This document shows positions 58,569 through 64,000 of a stretch of DNA of 64,000 bases, in pieces. The stretch is taken from NCBI RefSeq assembly GCF_024756255.1, contig NZ_JANUHB010000003.1, forward strand, positions 186,001-250,000. The letters run 5' to 3'. Position 1 is the stretch's first letter; every line of letters begins with the position of its first letter. The notes under the pieces were generated by a model. It did no database searches, was not told the DNA's origin, and saw only the letters and a list, made by a program, of their open reading frames with translations. Source of the DNA: Massilia agilis. GTDB taxonomy: Bacteria > Pseudomonadota > Gammaproteobacteria > Burkholderiales > Burkholderiaceae_D. Position numbers and translations under genes: made by a program.

Positions 58569-61500
58569 TTACATGTTGCGGCGGTACTGCCCGCCCACCT
58601 CGAACAGCGCGGTGGTGATCTGGCCCAACGAGCACACGCGCACCGCGTCCATCAGCTTGTCGAACACGTTGGCGTTGTCGATCGCGGCTTGCTGCAGCGC
58701 GGCCAGCGCGGCCGGGGCGTCGGCCGCGTGGCGCTGGTGGAAGGCTTCCAGGCGGGTGAGCTGCGACTGCTTTTCGTCGTCCGTCGAGCGCGCCAGCTCG
58801 ATGGTGGCCGGCGCCGCCGCGCCCTTCGGGTTGCGGAAGGTATTCACGCCGATGATCGGCAGCGAGCCGTCGTGCTTCTTGTGCTCGTACAGCATCGACT
58901 CTTCCTGGATCTTGCCGCGCTGGTAGCCGGTCTCCATCGCGCCCAGCACGCCGCCGCGCTCGGCGATGCGCTCGAACTCCTGCAGCACCGCTTCCTCGAC
59001 GAGATCCGTGAGCTCTTCCATGATGAACGAGCCCTGGTTCGGGTTCTCGTTCTTGGCCAGGCCCCACTCGCGGTTGATGATCAGCTGGATCGCCAGCGCG
59101 CGCCGCACCGATTCGTCCGTCGGGGTGGTGATCGCTTCGTCGTAGGCGTTGGTGTGCAGCGAGTTGCAGTTGTCGTAGATCGCGATCAGCGCCTGCAGCG
59201 TGGTGCGGATGTCGTTGAAGTCGATCTCCTGCGCGTGCAGCGAGCGGCCCGAGGTCTGGATGTGGTACTTGAGCTTTTGGCTGCGCTCGTTGGCGCCGTA
59301 CTTGTCGCGCATCGCCACCGCCCAGATGCGGCGCGCCACGCGGCCGAGCACCGTGTACTCGGGGTCCATGCCGTTGGAGAAGAAGAACGACAGGTTGGGC
59401 GCGAAGTCGTCGATGTGCATGCCGCGCGCAAGGTAGGCTTCCACGAAGGTGAAGCCGTTCGACAGCGTGAATGCCAGCTGCGAGATCGGGTTCGCGCCCG
59501 CTTCGGCGATGTGGTAGCCCGAGATCGACACCGAGTAGAAGTTGCGCACCTGGTGGTGCACGAAATACTCCTGGATGTCGCCCATCACCTTGAGCGAGAA
59601 CTCGGTCGAGAAGATGCAGGTGTTCTGGCCCTGGTCTTCCTTCAGGATGTCGGCCTGCACCGTGCCGCGCACGTTGGCCAGCACCCATTCGCGGATCTTG
59701 GCCGCTTCCTCAATGGTCGGCTGGCGGCCATTGTCCTTGACGAACTTGTCGACCTGCTGGTCGATCGCGGTGTTCATGAACATCGCCAGGATCGTCGGCG
59801 CCGGGCCGTTGATCGTCATCGAGACGCTGGTGTTCGGGCTGCACAGGTCGAAGCCGTCGTACAGCACCTTCATGTCGTCCAGCGTGGCGATCGACACGCC
59901 CGAGTTGCCGACCTTGCCGTAGATGTCCGGGCGCAGCGCCGGGTCGGCGCCGTACAGCGTGACCGAGTCGAACGCGGTGGACAGGCGCTTGGCGTCCATG
60001 CCCTCCGAGACCAGCTTGAAGCGGCGGTTGGTGCGGAAGGCGTCGCCTTCGCCGGCGAACATGCGGGTCGGGTCTTCGTTTTCGCGCTTGAAGGCGAACA
60101 CGCCGGCGGTGTACGGGAACGAGCCGGGCACGTTTTCCAGCATCAGGAAGCGCAGCACCTCGCCGTGGTCCTCGAACTTGGGCAGCGCGACCTTGCGGAT
60201 CGGGTTGCCGGACAGGGTTTTCTGCACCAGCTTCGTGCGGATTTCCTTGTCGCGGATTTTGACCACGTATTCGTCGCCGGCATAGGCGGCTTGCATGTCG
60301 GGCCACATGGCCAGCAGTTTCTTGGCGCCGGCGTCAAGCTGGTTGTCGCGCTCGACGATCAGGTCGTCGAAGTCGGCGCCCTTGTTGGCAGCGGTGAGCA
60401 TGCGCTTGGCCGCTTGCAGCTGCTGGCGCTCGCGCGCGAGCGTGACCTGCTTGTTCACGTTCTTGTGATAGCCGCGCACGGTGTCGGCGATCTCGGCCAG
60501 GTAGCGGGTGCGGGCGGGCGGCACGATCACGTGCTTGCCGCTCGAGTACTTCTGCTCCGGCACCGGCAGCCTGGACGGCTCGACCGGCAGGCCCAGCCCG
60601 GCCAGGCGCGGCAACAGGCCGTGGTACAGCGCAGTCACGCCGTCGTCATTGAAGCGCGAGGCCTGGGTGCCGTACACCGGCATCTGGTCCGGGCTCTGGC
60701 CGAACAGCTCGCGGTTGCGCTGGTACTGTTTGGCCACGTCGCGCAGCGCGTCCTGCGCGCCCTTGCGGTCGAACTTGTTGATGGCGACGACGTCGGCGAA
60801 ATCGAGCATGTCGATCTTTTCCAGCTGTGAGGCGGCGCCGAATTCGGGGGTCATCACGTACATCGACAGGTCCACGTGCGGCACGATGGCGGCGTCGCCC
60901 TGGCCGATGCCGGAGGTCTCGACGATGACGAGATCAAAGCCGGCCACCTTGCAGGCGGCGACCACGTCCGGCAGCGCGTGCGAGATTTCCGAGCCGGCTT
61001 CGCGCGTGGCCAGCGAGCGCATGAACACGCGGCGCTCGCCGTTCCACGGGCCGATCGCGTTCATGCGGATGCGGTCGCCCAGGAGCGCGCCGCCCGATTT
61101 GCGGCGCGACGGGTCGATCGAGATCACGGCGATGTTGAGGCGGTCGCCCTGGTCCAGGCGAATGCGGCGGATCAGCTCATCGGTGAGCGAGGATTTGCCG
61201 GCGCCGCCGGTGCCGGTGATGCCCAGCACGGGCACCTTCAGGCCCTCGGCCGCGTCGTGCAGCTGCTTGACCAGCGCGGCGTCGGCCTTGCCGTTTTCCA
61301 GCGCCGTGATCAGCTGGGCCAGCGGGCGGTGGTGGCTGGCGATGTCGCCTTCCTGCAGCGGCGCGAGCGCGGTCGGCGCATACGGCGACAGGTCGGCGTC
61401 GCAGGCGGCCAGCATCGAGCGGATCATGCCGACCAGGCCCATGCGCTGGCCGTCCTCGGGGCTGAAGATGCGCGTCACGCCGTAGGCATGCAGTTCTTCG

Positions 61501-61856
61501 ATCTCGTGCGGGACGATCACGCCGCCGCCGCCGCCGAACACCTTGATGTGCGCGCCGCCGCGCTGGCGCAGCAGGTCGATCATGTATTTGAAGTATTCGA
61601 CGTGGCCGCCCTGGTAGCTGGAGACGGCGATGCCTTGCGCGTCTTCGGCCAGCGCCGCGGTGACCACTTCGTCCACCGAGCGGTTGTGGCCCAGGTGGAT
61701 CACTTCGGCGCCGTTGGACTGCAGGATGCGGCGCATGATGTTGATCGAGGCGTCGTGGCCGTCGAACAGCGAGGCGGCGGTGACGAAGCGCACCTTGTTG
61801 GCCAGCTTGAACTGCTCCGGCAGGTCGAGCTTGGCGGCGGGAGTGATGTCGTTCAT
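58569..61856 (-). CDS. icmF: Fused isobutyryl-CoA mutase (IcmF)
   Basis: The 1095-residue protein combines three parts. The N-terminal B12-binding domain has [18 protein letters not shown], with His34 as the lower cobalamin ligand. The MeaI-type GTPase chaperone has [17 protein letters not shown] from residue 213 and [20 protein letters not shown]. The C-terminal (beta/alpha)8 mutase domain runs from about residue 560, with [14 protein letters not shown] and [20 protein letters not shown] motifs. It interconverts isobutyryl-CoA and n-butyryl-CoA using adenosylcobalamin and keeps its cofactor with the GTPase. A palindromic operator overlaps its promoter. The length and domain order match IcmF; methylmalonyl-CoA mutase has a different order. 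Confidence 0.95.
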   Translation of the reverse strand: MNDITPAAKLDLPEQFKLANKVRFVTAASLFDGHDASINIMRRILQSNGAEVIHLGHNRSVDEVVTAALAEDAQGIAVSSYQGGHVEYFKYMIDLLRQRGGAHIKVFGGGGGVIVPHEIEELHAYGVTRIFSPEDGQRMGLVGMIRSMLAACDADLSPYAPTALAPLQEGDIASHHRPLAQLITALENGKADAALVKQLHDAAEGLKVPVLGITGTGGAGKSSLTDELIRRIRLDQGDRLNIAVISIDPSRRKSGGALLGDRIRMNAIGPWNGERRVFMRSLATREAGSEISHALPDVVAACKVAGFDLVIVETSGIGQGDAAIVPHVDLSMYVMTPEFGAASQLEKIDMLDFADVVAINKFDRKGAQDALRDVAKQYQRNRELFGQSPDQMPVYGTQASRFNDDGVTALYHGLLPRLAGLGLPVEPSRLPVPEQKYSSGKHVIVPPARTRYLAEIADTVRGYHKNVNKQVTLARERQQLQAAKRMLTAANKGADFDDLIVERDNQLDAGAKKLLAMWPDMQAAYAGDEYVVKIRDKEIRTKLVQKTLSGNPIRKVALPKFEDHGEVLRFLMLENVPGSFPYTAGVFAFKRENEDPTRMFAGEGDAFRTNRRFKLVSEGMDAKRLSTAFDSVTLYGADPALRPDIYGKVGNSGVSIATLDDMKVLYDGFDLCSPNTSVSMTINGPAPTILAMFMNTAIDQQVDKFVKDNGRQPTIEEAAKIREWVLANVRGTVQADILKEDQGQNTCIFSTEFSLKVMGDIQEYFVHHQVRNFYSVSISGYHIAEAGANPISQLAFTLSNGFTFVEAYLARGMHIDDFAPNLSFFFSNGMDPEYTVLGRVARRIWAVAMRDKYGANERSQKLKYHIQTSGRSLHAQEIDFNDIRTTLQALIAIYDNCNSLHTNAYDEAITTPTDESVRRALAIQLIINREWGLAKNENPNQGSFIMEELTDLVEEAVLQEFERIAERGGVLGAMETGYQRGKIQEESMLYEHKKHDGSLPIIGVNTFRNPKGAAAPATIELARSTDDEKQSQLTRLEAFHQRHAADAPAALAALQQAAIDNANVFDKLMDAVRVCSLGQITTALFEVGGQYRRNM

Positions 61857-61896
61857 GGTGTTCCTTGTGGGCGGAAGCGGACAGGGTCGTCTGAGT

Positions 61897-61923
61897 ATTA
61901 TATGACGTTAACGTAAACGTCAA
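61897..61923 (-). promoter_or_regulatory. Promoter with palindromic operator of icmF (LiuR-like site)
   Basis: On the minus strand TTGACG (61923-61918) and TATAAT (61902-61897) are separated by 15 bases, near the sigma-70 consensus. The bases TGACGTTAACGTAAACGTCA (61903-61922) between and within them form a 20-base palindrome with only two mismatched positions. The pattern resembles sites bound by MerR-family LiuR repressors of branched-chain amino acid and fatty acid breakdown in proteobacteria. A bound repressor would cover the promoter. LiuR itself is not in the window. Confidence 0.65.
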
Positions 61924-61966
61924 CAGCGGAACAGTTGGTGCGTCAACCTCGGCCACATCATCCGAT

Positions 61967-62078
61967 CCGTCGTCCCCGCGCAGGCGGGGACCCATAGACC
62001 GGGTGCGTCGTCGGGGCAGGATCGACGCCACAGGCGGAGCACACTCAGCATGGGTCCCCGCCTGCGCGGGGACGACGG
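61967..62078. repeat. Inverted pair of REP-like palindromes between icmF and the oxidoreductase gene
   Basis: The units are GTCCCCGCGCAGGCGGGGAC (61972-61991), followed by CCATAG, and GTCCCCGCCTGCGCGGGGAC (62054-62073), preceded by CAGCATGG. Each is a perfect hairpin and the two are inverted relative to each other, about 60 bases apart. Together they could fold into one large stem. A related copy lies at 794-826. They sit just past the oxidoreductase stop and before the icmF promoter. Confidence 0.88.
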
Positions 62079-62098
62079 TTGGAGGGCGGTGGCTGGCG

Positions 62099-64000
62099 TC
62101 AGGCGGCTTGTTTCTGCTCGGAAAGAGCGGACAGCAGCTCGGCCTTCCTCACGCGGAACAGGGCCACGGCCTTTTCCTTCACGTGGCCGAAACCGCGGAT
62201 CTGCTCCGGCAGGCTCGCCAGTTCCACCGCCACGGCGTGGTTCGATGCATTCAGCCCAGCCAGCAGCGCTTGCACCATCTGGCGGTACTCGCCAATCAGC
62301 GCGCGCTCCATCTTGCGCTCGGCGGTGTAGCCGAACACGTCGAGCGCGCCGCCGCGCAGGCCCTTGAGCCTGGCCAGCAGCTTCATCGCCGTCCACATCC
62401 ACGAGCCGAATTCGGCTTTCATCAGGCGGCCCTGTCCGTCCTTTTTGGCAAACAGCGGTGGCGCCATGTTGAACTTGAGCGTGAAGTCGCCTTCGAACTG
62501 GGTTTTCAGTTGCTCGACGAAGCGGCCGTCGGTGTACAGGCGCGCCACTTCGTACTCGTCCTTGTAGGCCATCAGCTTGAAGTAGTACTTGGCCACCGCG
62601 GTGGACAGCTTGTTGCCCAGGCCTTGCTCGCTCTCGGCGGCGCGCACCTGCGCGACCAGGTCTTCGTACACGGCGGCGTAGGCGCTGTCCTGGTAGCCGG
62701 TCAGGTACGCGATGCGCTTCTTGATGAGCGTGTCCAGCGACTGCGGCATCTGCACCACGATCGCCTGCGCCGGGGTGGCGGTCTTCTCGACCCGCGCCAG
62801 GTCCACGGCGGCGCGGCGGCCCCACAGGAAGCTCTTCTTGTTGGCCGCAACGGCCACGCCGTTCAGTTCGATCGCGCGCAGCAGGGCCGCTTCCGACAGC
62901 GGGATCAGGCCTTTTTGCCAGGCGTAGCCCAGCATGAACAGGTTGGCGGCGATCGAGTCGCCCATCAGCGCGGTCGCCAGCTTGGTCGCGTCGATGAAGT
63001 CGGCGCTCGCGTGTTCCTGCGCGCCGGCCGCCTCGTTGATCAGCGCGCGCACCTGCCCGGCCGGGAACTCCCAATCGGGCTGCTGCGCGAACGTGCCGGT
63101 CGGCTGCTCGTGCAGGTTGACCACCACCCGCGTGCGGCCCGGGCGCATCTTCGAGATTGCGTCCGGTGCGCCGGCGGTGAGCATGTCGCAGCCCAGCACC
63201 AGGTCTGCTTCGCCGGTGGCGATGCGCTGTGCGCGCAGGCGCTCTGGCGCGGCGGCGATCTTCACGTGCGAGGTGACCGAGCCGTTCTTCTGGCTCATGC
63301 CGGTCATGTCCAGCACCGAGGCGCCCTTGCCCTCGAGGTGGGCGGCCATGCCCATCAGCGCGCCGACGGTGATCACGCCGGTGCCGCCGATGCCGTTGAT
63401 GAGGATGTTGTACGGCGCATCCACCTGCGGCAGCAGCGGGTGGGGCAGTTCGGCCCAGCCGTCATCGCCCGCGCCGGCGCCGGCACGGCTCTTCTTGAGT
63501 GCGCCGCCTTCGACGGTGACAAAGCTCGGGCAGAAGCCCTTCACGCACGAGAAGTCCTTGTTGCACGAGGACTGGTCGATCGCGCGCTTGCGGCCGAATT
63601 CGGTTTCCTTGGGCAGGATCGACACGCAGTTGGACTGGATGCCGCAGTCGCCGCAGCCTTCGCAGACGGCCTCGTTGATCACCATGCGCTTGGCCGGATC
63701 GGGGAACTGGTTCTTCTTGCGGCGGCGGCGCTTTTCGGCGGCGCAAGTCTGGTCGTAGATCAGGACGGTGGTGCCGGGGATCTCGCGCAGTTCGCGCTGC
63801 ACGTCGTCCATGAATTTGCGGTCGTGGAGGGTGACCAGCTCCGGCAGGCTTGAACGGTCGGCGTAGCGCGACAGGTCCTCGGTGACCAGCGCGATGCGCT
63901 TGACGCCTTCGGCCGCCATCTGCTGCGCGATCAGCGGCACGCTGGTGGTGCCGTCCACCGGCTGGCCGCCGGTCATCGCCACCGCGTCGTTGTACAGGAT
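62099..64000 (-). CDS. 2-oxoacid (indolepyruvate):ferredoxin oxidoreductase, fused, C-terminal part (5' end off the window)
   Basis: About 633 residues are present, entering from the right edge as ILYNDAVAMTGGQPVDGTTS. The ferredoxin-type cluster region KRMVINEAVCEGCGDCGIQS-NC and CNKDFSCVKGFCP follow. The gamma domain has ILINGIGGTGVITVGALMGM and ASVLDMTGMSQKNGSVTSHV. A C-terminal IorB-like region (AKYYFKLMAYKDEYEVARLY) ends the protein. The fused protein normally exceeds 1100 residues, so roughly the first half is missing. It oxidatively decarboxylates aryl or branched-chain 2-oxoacids to acyl-CoA, which could feed IcmF. Confidence 0.93.
   Translation of the reverse strand: MLYNDAVAMTGGQPVDGTTSVPLIAQQMAAEGVKRIALVTEDLSRYADRSSLPELVTLHDRKFMDDVQRELREIPGTTVLIYDQTCAAEKRRRRKKNQFPDPAKRMVINEAVCEGCGDCGIQSNCVSILPKETEFGRKRAIDQSSCNKDFSCVKGFCPSFVTVEGGALKKSRAGAGAGDDGWAELPHPLLPQVDAPYNILINGIGGTGVITVGALMGMAAHLEGKGASVLDMTGMSQKNGSVTSHVKIAAAPERLRAQRIATGEADLVLGCDMLTAGAPDAISKMRPGRTRVVVNLHEQPTGTFAQQPDWEFPAGQVRALINEAAGAQEHASADFIDATKLATALMGDSIAANLFMLGYAWQKGLIPLSEAALLRAIELNGVAVAANKKSFLWGRRAAVDLARVEKTATPAQAIVVQMPQSLDTLIKKRIAYLTGYQDSAYAAVYEDLVAQVRAAESEQGLGNKLSTAVAKYYFKLMAYKDEYEVARLYTDGRFVEQLKTQFEGDFTLKFNMAPPLFAKKDGQGRLMKAEFGSWMWTAMKLLARLKGLRGGALDVFGYTAERKMERALIGEYRQMVQALLAGLNASNHAVAVELASLPEQIRGFGHVKEKAVALFRVRKAELLSALSEQKQAA

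Noticed and set aside
58689-60830. A 713-codon plus-strand open frame opposite icmF
   Set aside because: It is a shadow of the mutase gene, rich in Arg, Val, His and Leu, without any motif.

Overview
The window is GC-rich chromosomal DNA that reads as a betaproteobacterium. The exosortase A (XrtA) exopolysaccharide genes, the N-acyl amino acid synthase, the fused isobutyryl-CoA mutase, the fused 2-oxoacid:ferredoxin oxidoreductase and two families of dispersed palindromes together suggest Oxalobacteraceae (Massilia/Duganella/Telluria-like). That placement is an inference from gene content, not from a marker gene.

1-10.4 kb is mixed flanking DNA: the tail of an unidentified gene, a GNAT acetyltransferase, a membrane protein with an HEQSH motif, two secreted proteins that may act on polysaccharides (a beta-helix protein and a large lipoprotein), a membrane-anchored dihaem cytochrome c, a tRNA-Arg(CCG), a compact TadE-TadE-TadG set and a small lipoprotein.

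10.4-55.7 kb is one large XrtA/PEP-CTERM locus built from blocks of alternating strand. Block A (+, 10.4-19.3 kb) supplies UDP-HexNAc uronic acid (TviB, TviC), the initiating sugar-phosphate transferase, the PrsK/PrsR two-component system and a beta-helix protein. Block B (-, 19.3-23.5 kb) holds two unusual alpha/beta hydrolases, an acyl carrier protein, a FemAB/GNAT-like transferase and a DegT-type PLP enzyme. Block C (+, 23.6-27.3 kb) has an acyl-CoA-ligase-type adenylating enzyme, a PLP decarboxylase and a GT2. Block D (-, 27.3-47.8 kb) is a tightly overlapped run: flippase, glycosyltransferases, two polysaccharide deacetylases, an O-ligase, a 36-residue membrane protein, an asparagine-synthase-like amidotransferase, exosortase A fused to EpsI, FemAB, ATPase, outer-membrane beta-barrel, tyrosine kinase and chain-length determinant. 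Block E (+, 48.3-50.0 kb) has the export lipoprotein and one PEP-CTERM protein behind a textbook sigma-54 promoter. Block F (-, 50.1-55.7 kb) has a nitroreductase-like protein, a ThiF/E1-like protein, an N-acyl amino acid synthase and the TPR lipoprotein PrsT.

These genes are expected to work as follows. Sugars are assembled on a lipid carrier, flipped, polymerised or ligated, and exported through the chain-length, kinase, beta-barrel and EpsA proteins. XrtA cleaves PEP-CTERM proteins at the inner membrane. PrsK/PrsR with RpoN switches on the PEP-CTERM gene. Blocks B and C look like a carrier-protein pathway that makes an acyl or amino-acyl substituent of unknown identity.

55.9-64 kb returns to general metabolism: a membrane protein, a 102-residue protein, a MoaD-like protein with a BNR-repeat protein, a small coiled-coil membrane protein, IcmF behind a palindromic operator, and the C-terminal part of a fused indolepyruvate/2-oxoacid:ferredoxin oxidoreductase that runs off the right edge.

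No rRNA, CRISPR array, transposase, integrase or phage gene was seen.
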